Assembly: GCA_031422315.1 (NCBI GenBank)
Contig: JANOQN010000029.1
Coordinates: forward strand, 1-27,205
DNA: 27,205 nucleotides
Direction of reading: 5' to 3'
DNA from: JANNYA01 sp031422315
GTDB taxonomy: Bacteria; Pseudomonadota; Gammaproteobacteria; Xanthomonadales; SZUA-5
The translations under genes were made by a program, and so were the position numbers. The notes under the pieces are model-generated. The model saw nothing but the letters and a program-made list of their open reading frames with translations, was not told the origin of the DNA and ran no database searches. Of the stretch, positions 1 to 7,672 are shown piece by piece. Position 1 is the stretch's first letter. The number at the start of each line of letters is the position of its first letter.

Positions 1-1162
1 GCCGAACAGGCGGCTTAGAAAGAGCGCCTGCACTTGCTCTATCGTTACAGCGAGCTCACTGCCGAACAGGCGGCTTAGAAACTACCGAAAACCGAACGGA
101 TCACGATGGATGTGCTCACTGCCGAACAGGCGGCTTAGAAACAATCGCTAGCGCTAGGCATTGCGCTGCTGCTGCTCACTGCCGAACAGGCGGCTTAGAA
201 AGAGGATGCAAAAGGGTGGCTAATGCCATGCCCGCTCACTGCCGAACAGGCGGCTTAGAAATATCGAGGGCGTTTTTTTGCGTGCAAAAACCCGCTCACT
301 GCCGAACAGGCGGCTTAGAAAGCTTGAATTTCGCCACTCCACGTCCGGCCCAAGCTCACTGCCGAACAGGCGGCTTAGAAAAGTTCGCCGTCCAGCGATC
401 ATGCGTAAGCAAAGCTCACTGCCGAACAGGCGGCTTAGAAACGGCGCAAATGCAGCGCGCCACCGCACACACGGCTCACTGCCGAACAGGCGGCTTAGAA
501 AAACAGCACGCAAACGTGGTCGAGCACCAAGATGCTCACTGCCGAACAGGCGGCTTAGAAATATCGCCGATAGTTGTTTGTAGGACGGGCACCGCTCACT
601 GCCGAACAGGCGGCTTAGAAATGAGCGCCTGCCGATTTCACGCACCGCGCGCAGCTCACTGCCGAACAGGCGGCTTAGAAAAGGAAAACGGCTCATCACT
701 CACCGCTAATGCCGCTCACTGCCGAACAGGCGGCTTAGAAATAAGCGCCGATGATGAATCGGAAATACTCGATGCTCACTGCCGAACAGGCGGCTTAGAA
801 AAGCATGATTTTTAGGGCTTGGGTATCCGTGGCGCTCACTGCCGAACAGGCGGCTTAGAAACGAACAATTGTTTCCGACTGCCCCTAGATAGTGCTCACT
901 GCCGAACAGGCGGCTTAGAAATGGAGGTAAACAGGCATTCGCCCAAGGGTTGGTGCTCACTGCCGAACAGGCGGCTTAGAAAGTATCCGCTGCCGCCATT
1001 GGCTTGGGCCAAACGCTCACTGCCGAACAGGCGGCTTAGAAAACTACCGTGGCTTGCGCGCCGACAAACGCATCGCTCACTGCCGAACAGGCGGCTTAGA
1101 AAAGATCGTGCAGTCGATCTGCTCGGGTGTACCAGCTCACTGCCGAACAGGCGGCTTAGAAA

Positions 1163-1210
1163 TACTGAGAGGCTAGTGGAGTGAGAGGCTAGTGGAGTTA
1201 GAAACAAGTA
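1163..1210 (+). repeat. Over-long CRISPR spacer with a 16-bp tandem duplication
   Basis: This spacer is 48 nt long where its neighbours are 32. The 16-mer GAGAGGCTAGTGGAGT occurs twice head to tail at 1167-1182 and 1183-1198. Removing one copy leaves exactly 32 nt, the normal spacer length, so a duplication inside an existing spacer explains the size. The crRNA from this unit would be 16 nt longer than the others. Confidence 0.9.
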
Positions 1211-2292
1211 GCTCACTGCCGAACAGGCGGCTTAGAAAAAGATAAATGGGGCAGATGCATTCAAAGCAGCGCTCACTGCCGAACAGGCGGCTTAGAAAGA
1301 TTTGGAATACTTAAAGCGCGCCGGTGCGATGCTCACTGCCGAACAGGCGGCTTAGAAATAGCACTTCGCCCGCGTTGGGCGCCGAAAAAGGCTCACTGCC
1401 GAACAGGCGGCTTAGAAATCAACGAAAGCGTAGGAAACAACCTCATGAATGCTCACTGCCGAACAGGCGGCTTAGAAAAGCATAATGTCACGGCGAATCG
1501 GGGCTACTAGCGCTCACTGCCGAACAGGCGGCTTAGAAATACGGTCACGTTACGGTCGGGCCAGACCGTAAGCTCACTGCCGAACAGGCGGCTTAGAAAA
1601 AGAGCGAATCGACACGAAAACTCGCAAGCTAGCTCACTGCCGAACAGGCGGCTTAGAAAAGTAAGACTCGCGAGTCAGTACGACGATGACTGCTCACTGC
1701 CGAACAGGCGGCTTAGAAAGCAAGAATCCACCACCAGCAGCTTGCACTGCCGCTCACTGCCGAACAGGCGGCTTAGAAAAGCGCCAGCGACATAGCCCAA
1801 TGCTGGAGGCCGCTCACTGCCGAACAGGCGGCTTAGAAAAATTGAATGGCGCGCCGGTAGTAACGCCTGACGCTCACTGCCGAACAGGCGGCTTAGAAAA
1901 CATCAAAAGCCCCACGCAGCGCCGATAATGCGCTCACTGCCGAACAGGCGGCTTAGAAAATCGTGCAAACCGCGCTATCGGCGGGCAAGCTGCTCACTGC
2001 CGAACAGGCGGCTTAGAAATTCAACGCTTTGGCCTGCGAGTAATTCGAGGAGCTCACTGCCGAACAGGCGGCTTAGAAAAGTGAAGTGAACGACATCATC
2101 GGCAGTAACTCAGCTCACTGCCGAACAGGCGGCTTAGAAAGTTACTTGCGGCGGCGGCGGCGCTGCAGGCGGGCTCACTGCCGAACAGGCGGCTTAGAAA
2201 CGACCGTGCGCTGGCGCAGTACAAAAGGTGGGGCTCACTGCCGAACAGGCGGCTTAGAAAAAAGCCTGCAACGATGCACAGCTCACCTACTA

Positions 2293-2320
2293 GCTCACTG
2301 CCGAACAGGCGGCTTAGAGA
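2293..2320 (+). repeat. Degenerate terminal CRISPR repeat
   Basis: This is the last repeat of the contiguous array. It differs from the others by one base near its 3' end (GAGA for GAAA), inside what would be the crRNA 5' handle. Terminal repeats away from the leader commonly decay, which supports + strand transcription. It forms the left edge of the 310-bp tandem duplication that follows. Confidence 0.9.
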
Positions 2321-2382
2321 GGCGAGATAGTCTTGAGGCAATTTAGCGATCTATTGCGAGTCATTTCGCTCACCAGTAAACA

Positions 2383-2553
2383 GCTCCTTCTCCACACCCG
2401 AAACTTGTTTTCAGAGCGTAACGATCGTGTGGGGAGAAGGCTGGGATGAGGGGCAGTTTCGAAAACTTGCGCTGTGCCGCTGCCCCTCATCCCAGCCTTC
2501 TCCCCGCGCCAACACCGCGCTGCGATTCAAAAATGCGGGCGTGGAAAAGGAGC
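2383..2553. repeat. Nested palindromic (MITE/REP-like) element, copy A
   Basis: The outer arms GCTCCTTCTCCAC (2383-2395) and GTGGAAAAGGAGC (2541-2553) are inverted with one mismatch. Inside lies a perfect 26-bp inverted repeat (2431-2456 and 2480-2505) that begins GGGGAGAAGG, with a 23-nt loop. The inner arms resemble a family of dispersed GGGATGAGGG-type intergenic palindromes common in proteobacteria. There is no transposase and no obvious target-site duplication, so the element class is uncertain. Confidence 0.7.
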
Positions 2554-2602
2554 CGTTTGTGGTTGCGCCGACTCTGCTGGCATTACCTTGATTGAAGTGA
2601 GG

Positions 2603-2630
2603 TCTCACTGCCGAACAGGCGGCTTAGAGA
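2603..2630 (+). repeat. Orphan CRISPR repeat inside the duplicated trailer
   Basis: This is a second copy of the terminal repeat, carrying the same GAGA ending and a T in place of the first G. It stands 282 bp downstream of the end of the array proper and arose from the 310-bp duplication, not from spacer acquisition. If the array transcript reads this far, the Cas6f hairpin here could still be cut and release the intervening trailer RNA. Confidence 0.9.
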
Positions 2631-2692
2631 GGCGAGATAGTCTTGAGGCAATTTAGCGATCTATTGCGAGTCATTTCGCTCACCAGTAAACA

Positions 2693-2863
2693 GCTCCTTC
2701 TCCACACCCGAAACTTGTTTTCAGAGCGTAAAGATCGTGTGGGGAGAAGGCGGGGATGAGGGGCAGTTTCGGAAACTTGCGCTGTGCCGCTGCCCCTCAT
2801 CCCAGCCTTCTCCCCGCGCCAGCACCTCGCTGCGATTCAAAAATGCGGGCGTGGAGAAGGAGC
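2693..2863. repeat. Nested palindromic (MITE/REP-like) element, copy B
   Basis: This is the second copy of the palindromic element. Here the outer arms (2693-2705 and 2851-2863) are a perfect 13-bp inverted repeat, while the inner 26-bp arms carry one mismatch. That is the reverse of copy A, so the two copies have drifted independently since duplication. Confidence 0.7.
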
Positions 2864-2932
2864 CGTTTGTGGTTGCGCCGACTCGCCTGGCATTACTTTG
2901 ATTGAAGTGAGGTCTCGCTGGCACGCAAAATC

Positions 2933-4861
2933 CTACTCCCCAATATCAATCTGATACTCCACCCTTTTCCCTAACGTTTGCAGCTGTGTGAGCAGCGCAA
3001 CCTCAACTTGATAATCCGCGCTTAAACCGCTCGCCGCATTGGGCGCTGGCCAATCTGATTTAGCTTGCTGCTGCCAGCTTAAGGTGAGCGCCGTTTTGAT
3101 CTGTGTGCGCGCCAGCGCTTCGCCGGTGTAGTCAAATTCGGCCAGCGTGGCAACAAAATCAGCCGATAGCTGCAGCTTTTCAGCCAGTGTTTTTAGACTC
3201 TTCCAGGCGAATCGGCGAATGGCTGGACGATCATCCGACAGCGCCTCAATCAGCCAGGGCACTCGCACGCGAAGCGCATCGGTGCTGCTTGAAAACTGCA
3301 CTTGCCCTAATGCATGTGCGGCGACGGCTTGGCGTACTGGATCACCAGCTATTAGCGCGGCAAAGCCATCGGCAAGTTCTATTGGCGCAGCGTCTGCGCG
3401 CTGAGTCACCGGCGTTTGATCGGCTTTTGGCCAGCGCGTTTTAAGCTCAGTCTGCGCCCAGATGGCCGATTGCTCGGCGTGGCAGTTCAAGCAGGCGTTC
3501 GGCTTGCCGCTTTGCATATCAGCGGCCAGCTTTATCGATTGAATTTCGTGCGTTCGGTGAATCGTCATGACGCCATAAACTTGATTTGGCATGTGGCAGT
3601 TGATGCAGCGCGCACCGCTACTTTCTGGCGCATGCTGGGTATGCGCCGCTGCGTTGGCGGCAATCGCTTCATGGCAGCTGCTGCATTGGGCATCGGAGCC
3701 CGCAGGCGTTGCTGCGCGCTCAGGCAACATGCCCGCCGGATTGCCGCCGTGCATGCTGTGGCAGCTTATGCAGCTGAGCTCACCCTTACTGGCGCATAGG
3801 CTAGCTTTGTGGCCCTGATATTCATAGGCCGACAGCCGCACTGCGCCATCGGGCCAAAACCGCTTGGCATACAAATCGGGCTGATGCGGCGTGGGCGATG
3901 GGGTTTGATGGCTGAGCGTTTCTAAATGCGCGGCGAGCGGTTCGCCCGGTCTAAAGCTCAAGCCCGTACTCAGCAGCGTGTCGATTTGTTCCGGTGATTT
4001 AAGCGTGCGCCCGCCATGACAAACGCCGCAGCTATCATCAGCGAGCGACGCGCTGATTTTATCCGGATTGACAATACTCGCGTCGGCTTGCAAACCACTG
4101 AGCACGCGCATCGGCCAGGATTTCATGCGTTGCAAATGCTCGCCCGCCGGGCCGTGGCAGCTTTCGCAGCCAATGCCCAAATCCGCCACTTTTGTGTCAA
4201 ATACCAGCTCACGTTGCGGGTCGATGGCTTGCCCCGCTTTCGCCCGCGCACGCAGCGCCGCTAAGTTTTGCACCTGTGGCTGCGCGCCGGTGTTGTGGCA
4301 AAACACGCAGGTGGAATTCCAGGTGGTGACTTGCGCATCGAAAGTTTGAGCATCGTCGCCTAAAAACGCGGCGTTCATATGTACAAAGCGGTGATCGTCA
4401 TTGCTCCACAAGTAGTGCAGCCGGTAATAGGTTTCGCTATCAGGCAGCTTGTACAAATATTGCTGATAGCGATGCGAGCCGACCAACCTGGAAATCGCTA
4501 GCTCATTGAGCCGCGCGCCGGTGGCTTGATCCAGATAGCGAAACGAAAAATTATCGTCTGTGCGAATCGGCTGCACTTGCCCGCCAAATGCGCTCAGCGT
4601 TTGCCCCAGCCATTCGCCCTGCACGTTTTCCGGCGTGGCCGTTTGCGTCATAGTGCGATGGTAGGTTTTCGCCCAGCTGGCATGGCGATCTTCATGACAA
4701 GCTTGACAGCTGCTAGCGCCTACGAATTCCACTTTTGCGAAATCAGGTTTGTGCGCAAGCTGTTTGAGGTAGAGCGCGCCCGAAATGACTAAGCCCGCCA
4801 ATACCAATGATACTACTGCAAGAATTTGATGCTGCTTGCTCAAAGGGCGAACCCACCCCAT
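2933..4861 (-). CDS. Octaheme c-type cytochrome with C-terminal HEAT-like region
   Basis: The protein has 642 residues. One N-terminal membrane helix (about residues 12-33) anchors a periplasmic domain with eight CXXCH haem-binding motifs, their first cysteines near residues 52, 185, 232, 278, 364, 393, 419 and 457. The overall style is that of the cytochrome c554/NrfB-like multihaem family. From about residue 490 to 570 the sequence has helical repeats that look like HEAT units, a combination known from other large multihaem cytochromes. The expected role is electron transfer in the periplasm; substrate or partner cannot be read from sequence. The start codon lies 12 bp after the pilU stop, so the two are probably co-transcribed. 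The gene ends about 20 bp from the duplicated CRISPR trailer. Confidence 0.9.
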   Translation of the reverse strand: MGWVRPLSKQHQILAVVSLVLAGLVISGALYLKQLAHKPDFAKVEFVGASSCQACHEDRHASWAKTYHRTMTQTATPENVQGEWLGQTLSAFGGQVQPIRTDDNFSFRYLDQATGARLNELAISRLVGSHRYQQYLYKLPDSETYYRLHYLWSNDDHRFVHMNAAFLGDDAQTFDAQVTTWNSTCVFCHNTGAQPQVQNLAALRARAKAGQAIDPQRELVFDTKVADLGIGCESCHGPAGEHLQRMKSWPMRVLSGLQADASIVNPDKISASLADDSCGVCHGGRTLKSPEQIDTLLSTGLSFRPGEPLAAHLETLSHQTPSPTPHQPDLYAKRFWPDGAVRLSAYEYQGHKASLCASKGELSCISCHSMHGGNPAGMLPERAATPAGSDAQCSSCHEAIAANAAAHTQHAPESSGARCINCHMPNQVYGVMTIHRTHEIQSIKLAADMQSGKPNACLNCHAEQSAIWAQTELKTRWPKADQTPVTQRADAAPIELADGFAALIAGDPVRQAVAAHALGQVQFSSSTDALRVRVPWLIEALSDDRPAIRRFAWKSLKTLAEKLQLSADFVATLAEFDYTGEALARTQIKTALTLSWQQQAKSDWPAPNAASGLSADYQVEVALLTQLQTLGKRVEYQIDIGE

Positions 4862-4873
4862 GATGTTAAATCA

Positions 4874-5977
4874 CTAACTAAAATACGGATCGTGCGGCTC
4901 TGTACTGGTGGCCTCTGAACCTTCACTCATGCGGATTTTCAGATTCAGGCCATCTCTGGAATCGGCTTTTTTGAGCGCTTCTTCAAGATCAATGCGGCCT
5001 TCTTTGTAAAGCCTAAACAAGGATTGATCGAAGGTTTGCATGCCTTCTGAAAGCGAGCGCTCCATCGCCTCTTTGAGCTCGTGTACATTGCCGCGCCGAA
5101 TCAAATCGCGAATAAATGGCGTGTTGAGCAGCACTTCAACGGCGGGCAATCGGCGGCCATCTTTACCCGTTACTAATCGCTGCGACACAATCGCACGCAG
5201 ATTTAACGACAAATTCATCAAGATGTTCTTGTGCGCAGCTTCCGGGAAGAAGTTAAGAATGCGCTCCATGGTTTGATCGGCATTGTTCGAGTGCAGCGTT
5301 GATAGGCACAGATGACCTGTTTCCGAAAACGCGATCGCGCTTTCCATGGTGTCGGTGTCGCGAATTTCGCCAATCATGATGACATCGGGCGCTTCACGCA
5401 TCGCGTTCTTCAGCGCCTCGTGATAGTTGTGCGTATCTAAACCCACTTCGCGCTGATTAACGATCGATTTTTTATGCCGATGCAAAAATTCAATCGGATC
5501 TTCAATCGTCAAAATATGGCCGGCAGAATGGGTATTTCGATAGTCGAGCATGGATGCCAGCGAAGAACTTTTACCCGAACCGGTCGCGCCGACCACCAAA
5601 ATCAAGCCGCGCTGCTCCATAACCAACTCGCGCAACACCGGCGGCAATTTCAGCACTTCGAACGTTGGAATATCGCTTTTGATCGAGCGGATCACCATAC
5701 CGACTTCGCCGCGCTGCTTGAACACGTTAATGCGGTAACGGCCGGCGTCTTTCACGGCGATGGCCATATTGAGCTCTAACTCGCGCTCAAACTTGGGCAC
5801 GTCGCCCTCATCCATCAGTGAATAGGCGATTTTTTTCACCATGCCGGGCGGCAAACCGGTGTTCCCGAGCGGGTAAAGCTTACCTTCCACCTTGATGTTA
5901 ACCGGCGCTCCCGTTGTTAGAAACATATCCGACGCGTTCTTTTCCGTCATCAACTTTAAAAAGTAACCAATATCCAT
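4874..5977 (-). CDS. pilU: Type IV pilus retraction ATPase PilU
   Basis: The protein has 367 residues and is a member of the PilT/GspE secretion ATPase superfamily. The N-terminal domain is followed by a Walker A motif (GATGSGKSS, around residues 130-138), the Asp box region around ILTIEDPIEF, the Walker B region MIGEIRD and the His box HLCLSTLHS. The opening MDIGYFLKLM and the acidic C-terminal tail after the ATPase core fit PilU better than PilT. PilU is a cytoplasmic hexameric ATPase that assists PilT in pulling pilin back into the inner membrane. The start is preceded by TTGGAGC at suitable distance. In many proteobacteria pilU directly follows pilT; here pilT lies about 20 kb away on the other strand, and pilU is followed by a multihaem cytochrome. 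Confidence 0.95.
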   Translation of the reverse strand: MDIGYFLKLMTEKNASDMFLTTGAPVNIKVEGKLYPLGNTGLPPGMVKKIAYSLMDEGDVPKFERELELNMAIAVKDAGRYRINVFKQRGEVGMVIRSIKSDIPTFEVLKLPPVLRELVMEQRGLILVVGATGSGKSSSLASMLDYRNTHSAGHILTIEDPIEFLHRHKKSIVNQREVGLDTHNYHEALKNAMREAPDVIMIGEIRDTDTMESAIAFSETGHLCLSTLHSNNADQTMERILNFFPEAAHKNILMNLSLNLRAIVSQRLVTGKDGRRLPAVEVLLNTPFIRDLIRRGNVHELKEAMERSLSEGMQTFDQSLFRLYKEGRIDLEEALKKADSRDGLNLKIRMSEGSEATSTEPHDPYFS

Positions 5978-6098
5978 GTTTTTGCTCCAACGCGCGCCGA
6001 TGTGCTAAATGTAATCGACTTGAGCGCTGGAGTCAGCCGCGAACTCAAATTTGGGATAATCTTTTGTGAATTGTTGAAAACTACGGGTCTATGTCGCA

Positions 6099-6530
6099 AT
6101 GGCGAATAAAATCTTCAGAAATTTATTGATGCCGCTGACCACTGCGGTGGTTATTGCAAGCTTTACCGGCTGCGCCTCGGTGCCGCCACCAAACGCCGAG
6201 TTAGATCGCGCCAGCATTGCATTGGCAAGCGCACAAAGCGAGGCTTCGGAAAATTTTGCACCGGTCGAACTGCGGCTAGCACGCGACGCACTGGCCAGCG
6301 CCAATGCGTTCGTTGAAGCCGGCAAGCATGATTTAGCAAAAGCACAAGCCGAGCGCTGTGAGGTTTACAGCGAACTTGCGCTGCTCAAAGCCAGTGCCGG
6401 TGCTGCGCGCGCTCAAGTCGCCCAGCAAAACGAAGCCATCATGCAGCTCAAGCGCGATATTGACAAAGCAAACGCGCCCGCTGAAAGCCTTGAGCTGCCA
6501 CCAAGTCGCACCAAGGAGCCAGGCCAATGA
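6099..6530 (+). CDS. DUF4398-type lipoprotein
   Basis: The protein has 143 residues. A lipoprotein signal peptide ends in the lipobox FTGC, with the lipidated cysteine at residue 25. The rest is a helical, alanine-rich domain of about 90 residues of the type called DUF4398, with predicted coiled-coil character, ending in a proline-rich tail. It is probably held at the inner leaflet of the outer membrane. Its stop codon overlaps the start of the OmpA-family gene (ATGA), so the two are translationally coupled and likely act together in envelope integrity. No strong Shine-Dalgarno sequence is visible before this ATG. Confidence 0.85.
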   Translation: MANKIFRNLLMPLTTAVVIASFTGCASVPPPNAELDRASIALASAQSEASENFAPVELRLARDALASANAFVEAGKHDLAKAQAERCEVYSELALLKASAGAARAQVAQQNEAIMQLKRDIDKANAPAESLELPPSRTKEPGQ

Positions 6531-7504
6531 GCAAGCCCACGCTTTTCATCTTAGGGATGACGCTTTGCGCTTTGCAGCTGACAGGCTGTTCGACCACGAC
6601 CCGCGATTTGGGGCTAGATCGGCTCAGCGCACAGTGGGCGCGTGAACTTGTCGATTCTGATCGCACGCTAGCGCCGCAAGCGGCGCTACAAGTCGATGCA
6701 TTGCTGGTCCGCTGGCGCGCTTCGGAAAATCGTAAAGAGCGCACAGAGCTAGAATTTTTAGTCGGTCAGCGCATTGCGGTTTACCGAGCAAGCGTGGAAT
6801 TGGCGCAGCAGCGCATGCTGCTCGTCGAGCAAAAAACAGAGCTAGAACAATTAAAGCAGCGGCGCACAGCTCAGGTATTAGAAAGCGCGCATTTGGAGTC
6901 GGAAAAATTGCGGCTTCGGGGTTTGGCCGAACGCGAAGCCAGCGAGATGGCGCAGGCGCAGGCCGAAGTGCTTCTGGCAGATCGCGATGCGCAAATGCTG
7001 GCGCGTGATTTAGCCGAACGCGAAGCCGCGTTAGCGAATCAGCTCGCCGCAGCGCAAGCGCGCAAAGCCGAACTGGCCGAGCAGGAAGCCGCGCTGCGCG
7101 GTGCACAAGTTGATAGCCTGCGCGCAGAGTTGAGCGGGCTAAAGCCCAGGCAAACCGCGCGCGGGCAAGTGATTACCTTGAGCGAGAAATTCTTCGCACC
7201 CGGCCAAGCCGAACTTAGCGCCAAAATCGCTAGCGATTTGCAGCCACTTTGGGTAATCGTTAGTAAATCAGGCGCGGCGCGCGTGATCATCGAAGGCCAC
7301 ACTGACAGCAAAGGCAGTGAAAGCGGCAATCAAAAGCTATCCAAACAACGCGCCGATAGTGTCAAAAAAGCCCTAATCGCACTCGGCGCTGATGCCGCCA
7401 AGCTCGAAAGCGTTGGCTTTGGCGAAGCTAAGCCAATCACCAGTAACGACACCGCATTCGGGCGCTCACAAAATCGCCGGGTAGAGGTTTGGTTGGAGAA
7501 GTAG
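6527..7504 (+). CDS. OmpA-family peptidoglycan-associated lipoprotein
   Basis: The protein has 325 residues. The lipobox LTGC places the lipidated cysteine at residue 21. Residues about 75-205 form a long charged, alanine/glutamate-rich coiled coil. The C-terminal roughly 115 residues are an OmpA/MotB peptidoglycan-binding domain, recognisable by IEGHTDSKGS, the LSKQRADSVKKAL helix and the final QNRRVEVWL. The likely role is tethering the outer membrane to the cell wall, with the coiled coil as a spacer. It overlaps the upstream lipoprotein gene by 4 bp and is followed by a strong hairpin terminator. The pairing of a DUF4398 lipoprotein with an OmpA lipoprotein is common in related genomes. 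Confidence 0.92.
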   Translation: MSKPTLFILGMTLCALQLTGCSTTTRDLGLDRLSAQWARELVDSDRTLAPQAALQVDALLVRWRASENRKERTELEFLVGQRIAVYRASVELAQQRMLLVEQKTELEQLKQRRTAQVLESAHLESEKLRLRGLAEREASEMAQAQAEVLLADRDAQMLARDLAEREAALANQLAAAQARKAELAEQEAALRGAQVDSLRAELSGLKPRQTARGQVITLSEKFFAPGQAELSAKIASDLQPLWVIVSKSGAARVIIEGHTDSKGSESGNQKLSKQRADSVKKALIALGADAAKLESVGFGEAKPITSNDTAFGRSQNRRVEVWLEK

Positions 7505-7538
7505 CAGTCAAAGCCAGAGTAGGCACATGCCGGGCGAA

Positions 7539-7573
7539 CACAAAAAAGGCGACCCAAGGCCGCCTTTTTTGTG
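7539..7573. terminator. Bidirectional rho-independent terminator
   Basis: A 13-bp perfect stem (7539-7551 with 7561-7573) contains the GGCG/CGCC core and runs of six A and six T on either side, with a 9-nt loop. It lies between the convergent OmpA-lipoprotein gene and metK and has a T-run in both directions, so it can end both transcripts. Confidence 0.88.
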
Positions 7574-7607
7574 CATGAACTTGCGTGCATTACTTCGTCA
7601 AATCCCC

Positions 7608-7672
7608 TACTTCAAAACCTATACTTCAAAATCCTTACTTCAAACTTCTTACTTCAAAACACCTACTTCAAA
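7608..7672. repeat. 14-bp minisatellite built from the end of metK
   Basis: The 9-mer TACTTCAAA (TTTGAAGTA on the metK strand) occurs five times at a strict 14-bp step: 7608, 7622, 7636, 7650 and 7664. A sixth, degenerate form (TACTTCGTCAAA) lies at about 7591. The rightmost copy includes the metK stop codon and its last two codons. The five remaining bases of each unit vary. Confidence 0.9.

Larger units (their letters stand above)
1..2320 (+). CRISPR. Type I-F CRISPR array, leader-distal part
   Basis: There are 39 direct repeats of 28 bp; the first is cut to 21 nt by the window edge. They separate 38 spacers. Repeats begin GCTCACTGCCG and end GGCTTAGAAA and look identical throughout except the last (2293-2320), which ends GAGA instead of GAAA. 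The short hairpin CTGCC-GAACA-GGCGG followed by CTTAGAAA matches the known I-F (Csy/Cas6f) repeat, with cleavage expected after the stem to leave an 8-nt 5' handle. Spacers are 32 nt except three of 33 nt (922-954, 1479-1511, 2080-2112) and one of 48 nt (1163-1210). The handle orientation and the degenerate last repeat put transcription on the + strand, with the leader and presumably the cas genes to the left of the window. Type assignment rests on repeat similarity only. Confidence 0.97.
2294..2913. repeat. Tandem duplication (2 x 310 bp) of terminal repeat plus trailer
   Basis: Copy A (2294-2603) and copy B (2604-2913) align without gaps. By eye there are about nine mismatches, all in the second half of the unit, while the first roughly 125 bp are identical. 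Each copy starts with the terminal CRISPR repeat from its second base and continues with an AT-richer trailer and a nested palindromic element. Directly after copy B the sequence reads CTCGCTG, close to the CTCACTG at the start of each unit. This suggests the duplication arose by recombination between short similar sequences. No convincing coding region lies in either copy. Confidence 0.95.

Noticed and set aside
1..2320. A spacer matching a gene in this window (self-targeting)
   Set aside because: Reading spacers against the visible genes gave no match, but this was by eye and cannot exclude targets elsewhere in the genome.
216..2346. Open reading frames with repeated peptides such as AHCRTGGLE or FLSRLFGSE
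   Set aside because: They are translations of the CRISPR array. The 60-bp repeat-spacer period is 20 codons, so the frame stays open by arithmetic; there is no ribosome binding site or protein logic.
2411..2924. Short open frames of 60-67 codons in the duplicated trailer
   Set aside because: They run across the inverted arms of the palindromic element in both copies and have low-complexity, arm-derived peptides.
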